DNA of 18,425 nucleotides. It comes from JBBQVS01 sp964250765 (GTDB lineage Bacteria > Chloroflexota > Ktedonobacteria > Ktedonobacterales > Ktedonobacteraceae). Of this stretch, positions 5,386-11,624 are shown in pieces (the first letter of the stretch is position 1; each line of letters opens with the position of its first letter). Made by a program: the position numbers and the translations under genes. The notes under the pieces were generated by a model, which was given only the letters and a program-made list of their open reading frames with translations, was not told the origin of the DNA and made no database searches. The stretch spans positions 1 through 18,425 of the forward strand of contig CAXUHF010000105.1 of NCBI GenBank assembly GCA_964250765.1, given 5' to 3'.

Positions 5386-8304
5386 ATGGATCGTGGTTTG
5401 TGGATACGCTTTCGAGCGAACCGTTTAATCGTTATTTTCGTTGCTATCGTGATATATATCGCTTTAGCTTTTACAAATGCACAACAAACATTTTCACAGC
5501 CATCAGCTCTTCAAAAGCTCGTTATACCTATATGGTTATCATTTGGTTTTTCTCTTTCTGTTGCACTTATCTTCCTTGCTGTTGGCTCGCTAACTTGGTT
5601 TTATTCTCGTAACCGCCAGGTGTCTTTTCTCCTCTTTACATTCTCATTTGTCATTATGGTGGCCTTTGAGCTAGAAACATCTTCTTCAATCGGTTTACCT
5701 GATACTCGATTGTCTAGTATGATATCTAGCGTTGCAAGTTCTGTTGCAATTACAATCTTTGCTGCTATACTTCTCGTCTTTCCTAAAAATCATCTTACGT
5801 TATCTTCAGGCACCCTCTCCAAAGAATGGTTACATGAGGTGCAGTTATCTATTCGTTCTTCTCCTATACGTTGGTACATTTTCTCGTTAGTTTTAGCTTT
5901 TTGTTTTGAAATCATTGACGATATCTCTATCTACTACGTATATCCTCAAACATCCCATTCATGGCTCGATGTAGTGGCATTAGGAGCCATCGTTTTTGTT
6001 TTAACTAGTAGTTTAATAACAATCATCATCTCATTTCGCAAATCTCTCATTAGAGAGCGTGAACAACTCCGCTTTTTCGTAAGCGGTGTTATTCTTGCAT
6101 TAACTCCACTTTTGTTACTAACAGTGATTCCTCAAACAGTTGGCTTTCTAGCTCCACATGCCATTGATGCTCAAATCACAACGCTTACTGTCATTCTACT
6201 TCCCATATCACTTGGCTACTCCATTCTGCGCTACCAAATTCTTGTTTTTGATAGCTATATTCGTCGCACCGTCAATGGGATTATTGGCTCACTTTTTCTG
6301 GCAATACTAGCATACGTTGTGTATCTTCTATATACTTTATTAGCAAGAATTGTGCTTTCTCCCTTTGTAACTGTGGCTATTGTTATCATTGTGGCTGTTG
6401 TGCTTGCTCCTACGACATGGTGGTTAGCAAGGATATTGACAGAACGTGTGCTTTTCAAAGAGTCATTGCACTATCGGCAGCTCATAGACCGGCCGATTAA
6501 GGTAGGAAGCGAAGCCCTCGATTTAGAAAATGTGGGACAACTTATCACCGAGGCTGCTCTGCAAACATTTAAAACACCGCAGGTCGGTCTTTTTGTGCTT
6601 GCTGAAGACACAGGATGTTACCATATATTTCCGCGCTTGCAAGACGCAATAAATGATGATCCTCGTCGTATTCTCGCAGCACGTCTTGCATCATCGCTCT
6701 CAACAACGGCATCAAGCACTACTCTCGACGTGTTAGCGTTACAGGAGACTGTGGAGAAACGTCTCGCAAACACGCGCCGACCTCTTCTCCTGCATGAAGT
6801 CACGCGAGCAGAAGAGGATATGCCTACCGGCTTGAGTCGCTATTTGACATCCTCTTCGCCGGATGAACAAAACGATCCTCTTATCGCACCCATGCGTTCG
6901 CAGGGTAAGATGATTGCTTTGCTCGTGTTGGGTGAACGTGCCGATCAACAATCATATGCTGGTCCAGATTTTGAGATCGTAGAACTGTTACTTACACGCT
7001 ACTCCTCTCTTTTAAATACTGCACGTCTACAAGAGCGCTCACGGCAGCATGCAGCCTTGCTTAACGATCTCTATAAGACAGGTACTATAACAGCTGGAGA
7101 GTCGCCAGACCTCGAAAATGTCGTCTCTGCCTTTGCAAAAATTGCGGCTGATGCTACGACTGCAAGCGTTGAAATATGTTTATATAGCGAAAAAAAGAAA
7201 TTGCTTCAACCGACAGCTTGTGTTGGTGTCGAAACACAATGGCTCTTGCCCAATACTGTTCAAGTAACGTCAGATGATTGGTTGTCATATTATTACGAGG
7301 GACAAAGGATATATCCACAAGATGGTGATTCTATTGACACACCACCATGCTTACAGCAAAAGCCGTCCCTTCCATTTGCTTGGCTTCCTCTGAGGAAAGG
7401 GGAGAAGCAGCTTGGCATACTTATTCTTACCTATTCGCGTGCACATCTTTTTTTTGAGGAAGAGATACGTGTCCTGGAAATGTTTGCCGAGCAGTGTGCT
7501 ACTACCATAGAGAATACACGCATCACTATAGAACTGCGTGCAGCGTATGAACGCCAAAAAGAACTGGATATTTTGAAGGACCAATTTATCATGACTGCTT
7601 CTCACGAGTTACGCACTCCTTTGACGGCAGTTCTCGGTTACATTGAACTTTTGGAAGAATATAATGGAACACTCAATGCCGATACACGTGGAGATTTCAT
7701 CGCCAAAGCACATCGTGGCTGTGATGAACTGACACTTATGGTAAATAACATTATGGATGCGAACCGTGTCCAGGCAGATGTCGATAACACCAAAATCGCC
7801 GATGTTTCATTGCATGAGTCGGTTACTCATATTGTGGAGATCATTGAGTCTATAGCAACACGTGAACAACGCACTATTTCGATTACTGTCTCCCCAACGC
7901 TCTTTGTTATGGCTGATGCTATGCGCTTACGTCAGGTGCTTCTCAACCTTGTGAGTAATGCGCTTAAATATTCGCCATCTGGGACACAGATAGAAATTTC
8001 AGCTGAGGTCGATACTCAATATGCAACCGTTTGCGTTCGTGATTATGGTTCGGGAGTTCCACTGGCGGAGCAGAATCGACTCTTTGAGCGTTTTGTACGC
8101 CTTGAGCGCGATATGAACAGTCCCATACGGGGAGCCGGTCTGGGCCTCTATATCTGTAGGCAGTTAATTGAGGCAATGGGCGGAACAATTTGGGTGCAAA
8201 GTACTGGACAAATGGGTGAAGGAAGCCTCTTCTTTTTTACGCTACGACTTGCGCCATCGCAGATACAAACGCGAGAGCAACACAATCTCTCTGCACTAGC
8301 ATAA
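5386..8304 (+). CDS. ComP-like membrane sensor histidine kinase with two GAF domains
   Basis: A 972-residue kinase. Residues 1-360 carry about ten membrane segments. They include EQLRFFVSGVILAL followed by LTVILLPISLGYSILRYQI, a pattern shared with the ComP sensor half, where prenylated ComX is detected in Bacillus. Two GAF-like domains follow (about 375-545 and 555-715). A classical HisKA domain has the phospho-acceptor His740 in SHELRTPL. The ATPase domain shows the N box around Asn858, the G1 box DYGSGVP from Asp886 and the G2 box GAGLGLY (916-922). All catalytic boxes are intact. Bacillus ComP has no GAF domains and belongs to the HisKA_3 group that works with LuxR-type ComA. This kinase should instead use an OmpR-like or other receiver encoded elsewhere. 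The gene starts 42 bases after the comQ-like stop, so one operon is likely. The first kilobase is notably AT-rich. Confidence 0.85.
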   Translation: MDRGLWIRFRANRLIVIFVAIVIYIALAFTNAQQTFSQPSALQKLVIPIWLSFGFSLSVALIFLAVGSLTWFYSRNRQVSFLLFTFSFVIMVAFELETSSSIGLPDTRLSSMISSVASSVAITIFAAILLVFPKNHLTLSSGTLSKEWLHEVQLSIRSSPIRWYIFSLVLAFCFEIIDDISIYYVYPQTSHSWLDVVALGAIVFVLTSSLITIIISFRKSLIREREQLRFFVSGVILALTPLLLLTVIPQTVGFLAPHAIDAQITTLTVILLPISLGYSILRYQILVFDSYIRRTVNGIIGSLFLAILAYVVYLLYTLLARIVLSPFVTVAIVIIVAVVLAPTTWWLARILTERVLFKESLHYRQLIDRPIKVGSEALDLENVGQLITEAALQTFKTPQVGLFVLAEDTGCYHIFPRLQDAINDDPRRILAARLASSLSTTASSTTLDVLALQETVEKRLANTRRPLLLHEVTRAEEDMPTGLSRYLTSSSPDEQNDPLIAPMRSQGKMIALLVLGERADQQSYAGPDFEIVELLLTRYSSLLNTARLQERSRQHAALLNDLYKTGTITAGESPDLENVVSAFAKIAADATTASVEICLYSEKKKLLQPTACVGVETQWLLPNTVQVTSDDWLSYYYEGQRIYPQDGDSIDTPPCLQQKPSLPFAWLPLRKGEKQLGILILTYSRAHLFFEEEIRVLEMFAEQCATTIENTRITIELRAAYERQKELDILKDQFIMTASHELRTPLTAVLGYIELLEEYNGTLNADTRGDFIAKAHRGCDELTLMVNNIMDANRVQADVDNTKIADVSLHESVTHIVEIIESIATREQRTISITVSPTLFVMADAMRLRQVLLNLVSNALKYSPSGTQIEISAEVDTQYATVCVRDYGSGVPLAEQNRLFERFVRLERDMNSPIRGAGLGLYICRQLIEAMGGTIWVQSTGQMGEGSLFFFTLRLAPSQIQTREQHNLSALA

Positions 8305-8319
8305 AGTGTACAAGCACCA

Positions 8320-8336
8320 CGGGTTAGCTATACCCG
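8320..8336 (+). terminator. Weak hairpin after the kinase gene
   Basis: CGGGT (8320-8324) pairs with ACCCG (8332-8336) across a seven-base loop, followed by a pyrimidine-rich stretch that includes TTTTT at 8357-8361. It may end the comX-comQ-comP-like operon, but the stem is only five pairs and the T-run is distant. Confidence 0.3.
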
Positions 8337-8348
8337 ACTTCTCTCCTG

Positions 8349-8377
8349 TTAACGTCTTTTTCTGGAAAGCATATATT
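8349..8377 (+). promoter_or_regulatory. Candidate promoter of the MarR-like gene
   Basis: TTAACG (8349-8354), a 17-base spacer, TATATT (8372-8377). Four and five of six bases match the sigma-A consensus. If used, the MarR-like gene has its own promoter separate from the kinase operon. Confidence 0.35.
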
Positions 8378-8420
8378 TCGTCTGTATGCGAGTATAGAAC
8401 AGTCGGTAGGAGATTACATA

Positions 8421-8690
8421 ATGACTATTGTACAGGGAGAGACTATTAGTGTTACTCCTCGTCAGGCAGAGGTATTAACGTTTCTGGCAACACGAGACCA
8501 TTGGTCTGTGGGTGAAGTTGCTTCGACATTGGGAATTAGTTCGGCAGCTGCGACAAAAGCAATTGTACGCCTAGAACGAAAAGGATTGGTAACGCGTTCA
8601 ATCGACATGATGGATCGGCGCTGCGTCAATGTACGCATTACGCATGTGGGTAATACTATTCTTCATCACGCTCCACAAGCGGGAGCGTAA
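8421..8690 (+). CDS. Short MarR-type winged-helix DNA-binding protein
   Basis: 89 residues forming one winged helix-turn-helix: TPRQAEVLTFLA (12-23), then SVGEVASTLGISSAAATKAIVRLERKG with the recognition helix around 41-55, then a wing with DRRCVNVRIT (67-76). This is the MarR/LrpA-like DNA-binding core and should act as a cytoplasmic transcription regulator. MarR proteins usually have about 140 residues and dimerise through flanking helices; the C-terminal helices are missing here because the reading frame stops soon after the wing. TAGGAGA (8407-8413) seven bases before the ATG supports the start. It lies 116 bases after the ComP-like kinase in the same direction. It could regulate or respond to that system, but nothing in the sequence proves a link. 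Confidence 0.75.
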   Translation: MTIVQGETISVTPRQAEVLTFLATRDHWSVGEVASTLGISSAAATKAIVRLERKGLVTRSIDMMDRRCVNVRITHVGNTILHHAPQAGA

Positions 8691-8697
8691 AAAGCAG

Positions 8698-8734
8698 GCG
8701 CAAGCTTTCTCCCTTGTCGAAGTTTTGCTTGCGC
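8698..8734. terminator. Inverted repeat between convergent MarR-like and ECF sigma genes
   Basis: GCGCAAGC (8698-8705) and GCTTGCGC (8727-8734) are perfect inverted 8-mers with a 21-base loop, placed eight bases after the MarR-like stop in a convergent gap. A terminator role fits the position, but the loop is long and there is no clear T-run. Confidence 0.35.
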
Positions 8735-8777
8735 TCTATTTCCTCTATCACAATATAATGCGAGGCACAGGAGTTGC

Positions 8778-9506
8778 TCACGATGCTTCTGCCTTAACAT
8801 ATCCCTTGTCCTGGGCATATTTCCACAATGACTGCTGTAACTGACGGCGTGCGCGTGAGATACGACTCATCACTGTACCAATAGGGATTTGTAGTGCCTC
8901 CGCAATCTCTTTATACGAAAGTCCCTCAATATCAGCCAGAACTACAGCCATACGAAAGTTGGGTGGCAAGTCGTTTAACGCTTTGAATACATCTTCGTCT
9001 AGGTATTTACTCAGTACCTCTTCTTCCGCACCTGCACTAAGTTCCTGCCCATTTAAATCTCTAATCTGGTTATAGAGATAGAATTCCTCTCCATCCGGTA
9101 ATGGTGATGGTGTTGGATGTGCTGCTTGCTTACGATAGCGATTGATCGCGGACGTGTTCAAGATACGGAAAAGCCATGCACGCAGATTCGTTCCAGGTTG
9201 ATAGGTGTGTGCAAAACGAAAGGCTTTCAGCATCGTCTCTTGCACGAGGTCTTCCGCCTCTTGTCGGTTATTCGTCATGCGTAAAGCGGTACGATAAAGA
9301 CTATCCAACTGAGCGAGAACGCCCGCTTCAAAGTCTTCGGATGGTGGTGGAGTTTGTACGCTTGTGTTTTTCTCTTCTTCTTGTAGTTCCTGTGATGGCA
9401 CAGGCTCCTGTATATCTTTTGTCGCACTTACGTTCTGTTGACTTGTATTTGTTGCTGAAGATTGTACCGTTAAGGGTCTCTCTTCAAATGCTGACTGTTC
9501 CGGCAT
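8778..9506 (-). CDS. ECF sigma factor resembling the SigR (ECF12) group
   Basis: A 242-residue extracytoplasmic-function sigma factor that directs RNA polymerase to its own promoters. An N-terminal extension of about 55 residues, rich in Gln, Glu, Thr and Ser, precedes region 2 (LDSLYRTALRMTNNRQEAEDLVQETMLKAF, then GTNLRAWLFRILNTSAINRYRK). Region 4 contains LPPNFRMAVVLADIEGLSYKEIAE and the helix-turn-helix IPIGTVMSRISRARRQL. The wording of regions 2 and 4 is close to actinobacterial SigR. The divergent neighbour resembles RsrA, the zinc redox anti-sigma of SigR. ATG 9506 is chosen because AAGAGGAG lies just upstream; an in-frame start at 9590 would place a promoter and a palindrome inside the coding sequence. 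Likely controlled by the anti-sigma and by the palindrome in its leader. The thiol-stress role is by homology. Confidence 0.88.
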   Translation of the reverse strand: MPEQSAFEERPLTVQSSATNTSQQNVSATKDIQEPVPSQELQEEEKNTSVQTPPPSEDFEAGVLAQLDSLYRTALRMTNNRQEAEDLVQETMLKAFRFAHTYQPGTNLRAWLFRILNTSAINRYRKQAAHPTPSPLPDGEEFYLYNQIRDLNGQELSAGAEEEVLSKYLDEDVFKALNDLPPNFRMAVVLADIEGLSYKEIAEALQIPIGTVMSRISRARRQLQQSLWKYAQDKGYVKAEAS

Positions 9507-9545
9507 CACGCGCTCCTCTTGCCAGATGCCCCTATGACATCTGCC

Positions 9546-9562
9546 CTTTCTCTCAGAGAAAG
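9546..9562. promoter_or_regulatory. 17-base perfect palindrome in the sigma gene leader
   Basis: CTTTCTCTCAGAGAAAG: 8-base arms around one central base. It lies about ten bases downstream of the -10 box of the candidate sigma-gene promoter and 40 bases before the start codon, where a repressor would block transcription. No T-run follows. Confidence 0.5.
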
Positions 9563-9572
9563 TACTCTTCTT

Positions 9573-9601
9573 AGTATATCGCACTCGCACAGAGAATGAA
9601 A
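9573..9601 (-). promoter_or_regulatory. Candidate sigma-A promoter of the ECF sigma gene
   Basis: Read on the minus strand: TTTCAT (9596-9601), a 17-base spacer, TATACT (9573-9578). The predicted start would fall just before or at the palindrome 9546-9562. Confidence 0.5.
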
Positions 9602-9617
9602 GTCTTGAAAAAAATAA

Positions 9618-9638
9618 AAGGGAATAGAATCTTCCCTT
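9618..9638. repeat. Inverted repeat overlapping the anti-sigma promoter
   Basis: AAGGGAA (9618-9624) and TTCCCTT (9632-9638) are perfect inverted 7-mers with a seven-base spacer. The left arm includes the candidate SigR-type -35 GGGAAT, so a protein binding here would compete with the sigma factor. Confidence 0.4.
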
Positions 9639-9647
9639 AAATATGTT
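9620..9647 (+). promoter_or_regulatory. Candidate SigR-type promoter of the anti-sigma gene
   Basis: GGGAAT (9620-9625), a 19-base spacer, GTT (9645-9647). Streptomyces SigR recognises GGAAT, 18-19 bases, GTT. No good sigma-A promoter was seen at this spot. The fit suggests that the sigma factor activates its own anti-sigma gene. Confidence 0.55.
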
Positions 9648-9691
9648 AGAATGAGCAGAGAGGATGATGCATCTATGTAGGAGAAAGTTTT

Positions 9692-9994
9692 ATGGATGAC
9701 TGTATGGATTGTGTTGAGACCGTCGCTCGCCTGCATCTCTATATAGATAGAGAGCTAAGCGATGAGGAAATCGTTATTGTGCAGCAACACCTTGAGCAAT
9801 GCCAACAATGTGACTGCCGCTTCCATTTTGATATCAGCATTAAGCGACTCATTCATGAGCGGTGTGCGGTTGAACGTGCGCCCGATCATTTACGTGAGAG
9901 AGTACTGCATTTGCTTCATGCATCACGCACTGGCACTATTGTAATCGATACCGAGTTCGAGACAGAAATGCGCGTGGAACTTGAGGACCGCTAA
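9692..9994 (+). CDS. RsrA-like zinc-binding anti-sigma factor
   Basis: A 100-residue cytoplasmic protein without membrane segments. It carries the ZAS anti-sigma signature HLEQCQQC (His33, Cys37, Cys40), preceded by LHLYIDRELSDEE (14-26), which matches the first helix of this fold. Extra cysteines Cys4, Cys7, Cys42 and Cys58 are available for zinc binding or a disulfide. In Streptomyces RsrA a thiol-disulfide switch releases zinc and frees SigR. The motif HERCAVERAPDHLRERVL (55-72) is also RsrA-like. AGGAGA (9679-9684) seven bases before the ATG supports the start. It is divergent from the ECF sigma gene and follows a SigR-type promoter, as expected for a feedback loop. Partner and redox function are inferred from family and position. 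Confidence 0.85.
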   Translation: MDDCMDCVETVARLHLYIDRELSDEEIVIVQQHLEQCQQCDCRFHFDISIKRLIHERCAVERAPDHLRERVLHLLHASRTGTIVIDTEFETEMRVELEDR

Positions 9995-10040
9995 CGCTTT
10001 TCCTGCCATTGGTCTAAAGACCGATGGTATGGAGAAGCGT
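9994..10040. terminator. Long two-part hairpin between convergent anti-sigma and DUF2085 genes
   Basis: Outer arms ACGCTTTTCC (9994-10003) and GGAGAAGCGT (10031-10040), and inner arms CCATTGGTCT (10006-10015) and AGACCGATGG (10018-10027), each pair at 9 of 10 positions with one T-G wobble. It starts at the last base of the anti-sigma gene and covers the last codons of the DUF2085 gene. The position fits a shared bidirectional terminator, although neither side has a long T-run. Confidence 0.5.
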
Positions 10041-10832
10041 CAGCTTCAATTGTGCTAGTAGAAGCATCTCCCCCACTGCAAAGAGGAACGCAACGCCCAA
10101 GAATGGCAATAATTCGCTAAACCGCTCGAATGACTCGTCGCGCCTTGTTACACCTATAAAGACAAGAAGGTTTAGACTTCCTAATACCGTGAGAACACCA
10201 CCTGTACTCAAGAGCGCAATAGGATACAAGACGAGTGCGCTCTGTGAATCGACGACAAAGAAACAGATAATGAGTAGCGGGATGTAGTGAAGTAATTCTT
10301 GCCAAGATGCCACACTACGCATCGCGTTATAGTCGCGCCACAGCAAGCGGTTCAGCATTGGTAGCAACAGCAGAGCCATTGCTAATCCTGTCACGAGCCC
10401 TGTTGCGAGTCGTAGCAAATTATTTGGTTGATAAAGATGCTGTAGACCTACATCAAGTAAAAACGAATTGAGGCCATCAATAGCAAGTGCTATCACTCCT
10501 CCGGCGAGTACCACAAGAAGAGGCCAACGTGGAAGGTGCTGTGCGCGTCCTCGTCCTTTTCCATAGAGGGTAGTGAGCGTGACAAGAAAGCCGAGATAGA
10601 TACCGGTGTTACGTGCGCATAATGGAAGTCTTTCGCCTCCTGGATAAAACGAATGCGACGCAAATTGAGCGCATATGCCACTATCAAGCCAACTCACTCG
10701 GTTGAGTACCGATGCTCCTGGAAAAAAGAGTAGTGTCGCAAGGGTAGTGAGTGAGAATACCACTATTCCAACTGCTAACCAGCGTATTGGTCGCTTCCCC
10801 TGATTGTGTTGTGCTATATGTTGTGTGTTCAT
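10014..10832 (-). CDS. DUF2085 family integral membrane protein
   Basis: A 272-residue protein with about seven hydrophobic segments (about 19-38, 77-92, 104-120, 145-163, 183-205, 208-228 and 243-262). The DUF2085 signature is clear: Cys54 and His60 in ICAQFASHSF, then PLCARNTGIYLG (70-81) with Cys72 and Arg74, and DGLNS (119-123). The molecular function of the family is not established. The conserved Cys/His set in an extracytoplasmic loop suggests metal or thiol chemistry, which is only an inference. Its ATG overlaps the ccdA stop by four bases (10829-10832), so the two are translationally coupled and may act in the same membrane. The region after 185 is extra compared with short family members. 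The 3' end overlaps a long hairpin. Confidence 0.78.
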   Translation of the reverse strand: MNTQHIAQHNQGKRPIRWLAVGIVVFSLTTLATLLFFPGASVLNRVSWLDSGICAQFASHSFYPGGERLPLCARNTGIYLGFLVTLTTLYGKGRGRAQHLPRWPLLVVLAGGVIALAIDGLNSFLLDVGLQHLYQPNNLLRLATGLVTGLAMALLLLPMLNRLLWRDYNAMRSVASWQELLHYIPLLIICFFVVDSQSALVLYPIALLSTGGVLTVLGSLNLLVFIGVTRRDESFERFSELLPFLGVAFLFAVGEMLLLAQLKLTLLHTIGL

Positions 10833-11554
10833 AAAAGTGTTCCAAAATGGAAGAGTGCACTGAACTGAAGCAGCATATTAAAAAATATAGCCACTCCTGC
10901 CACGATCATCAATACGCCAGTCCCTATCTCGATTTTTGCAAGATGCGGTTTGAACCATTTCAGAATTTTGCTCACCTGATTAAGCCCCAAACCAAGCAGT
11001 AGAAATGGCACACCTAATCCAAGCGAGTATACCAACAGCAGGACTACTCCTTGCTTCAGCGTCGCGGCTTGCCCTGCAAGTGCTAGAATGACACCAAGAA
11101 TTGGACCTACACAAGGACTCCAGCCGATAGCGAAGACGATACCCGTCAAGATAGACGCGGCATAGCTTGGGCGCGTTGGACGAAACTCAAAGCGTTTCTG
11201 CCAATACAGCAATGGTATTTTGAGAAGTCCGGTTAAGTGAAGTCCAACAAGAACAAGTAAGACTCCTCCAATTTGTCGCAGGAGAAATTGTTGTGTTCGC
11301 AAAAAGCTTCCTAGTGTGCTTGCTGTGGCTCCTAATGCAACAAATGCAAGTGTAAAGCCAAGTACAAAGAGAGTCGCATGTAAAAAGGTGACAAGACGCG
11401 CAGACGAGAACTGTTTCTCTCCTTCCGATTGATAGACGCTCTGCCCAACCAGTTGTGCTAAATAAATTGGCACTAGTGGCAAAACGCAAGGGGAAAGAAA
11501 TGATACTAGCCCCGCTACAAAGGCAACACCTATATTTATCTGTGTGGGATTCAT
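10829..11554 (-). CDS. ccdA: CcdA-like transmembrane thiol-disulfide transporter
   Basis: A 241-residue membrane protein of the CcdA/DsbD-beta family, which passes electrons from cytoplasmic thioredoxin across the membrane to reduce extracytoplasmic thiols, for example for cytochrome c maturation. About six membrane segments are visible. The catalytic cysteines are Cys23 in SFLSPCVLPLVPIYL and Cys148 in GWSPCVGPILG, each in the conserved Pro-Cys context. Length is typical. A strong promoter lies 60 bases upstream. AGGAG eleven bases before ATG 11554 is the ribosome site. The next gene (DUF2085) overlaps it by four bases. No partner thioredoxin-like or cytochrome assembly gene is in the window. 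Convergence with an RsrA/SigR-type pair suggests a redox-homeostasis group. Confidence 0.9.
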   Translation of the reverse strand: MNPTQINIGVAFVAGLVSFLSPCVLPLVPIYLAQLVGQSVYQSEGEKQFSSARLVTFLHATLFVLGFTLAFVALGATASTLGSFLRTQQFLLRQIGGVLLVLVGLHLTGLLKIPLLYWQKRFEFRPTRPSYAASILTGIVFAIGWSPCVGPILGVILALAGQAATLKQGVVLLLVYSLGLGVPFLLLGLGLNQVSKILKWFKPHLAKIEIGTGVLMIVAGVAIFFNMLLQFSALFHFGTLL

Positions 11555-11590
11555 GTTCGCTCTAACTCCTGAGAACTCGTACTCTGGTAT

Positions 11591-11619
11591 AGTATAGAGC
11601 TTCGGGCAGTCCTATGCAA
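11591..11619 (-). promoter_or_regulatory. Strong sigma-A promoter of ccdA-DUF2085
   Basis: On the minus strand: TTGCAT (11614-11619), a 17-base spacer, TATACT (11591-11596). It matches the consensus well, has optimal spacing, and lies between the kinase stop and ccdA, so ccdA-DUF2085 is its own transcription unit. Confidence 0.65.
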
Positions 11620-11624
11620 CTGCA

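Noticed and set aside
8629..8844. 71-codon open frame on the plus strand overlapping the MarR-like gene
   Set aside because: It overlaps the MarR-like gene and the end of the sigma gene in shifted frames and has no ribosome site.
9507..9590. N-terminal extension of the ECF sigma factor by 28 residues
   Set aside because: It would include the palindrome and the predicted -10 box. ATG 9506 has a good ribosome site, and the extension is Arg/Lys-rich without family similarity.
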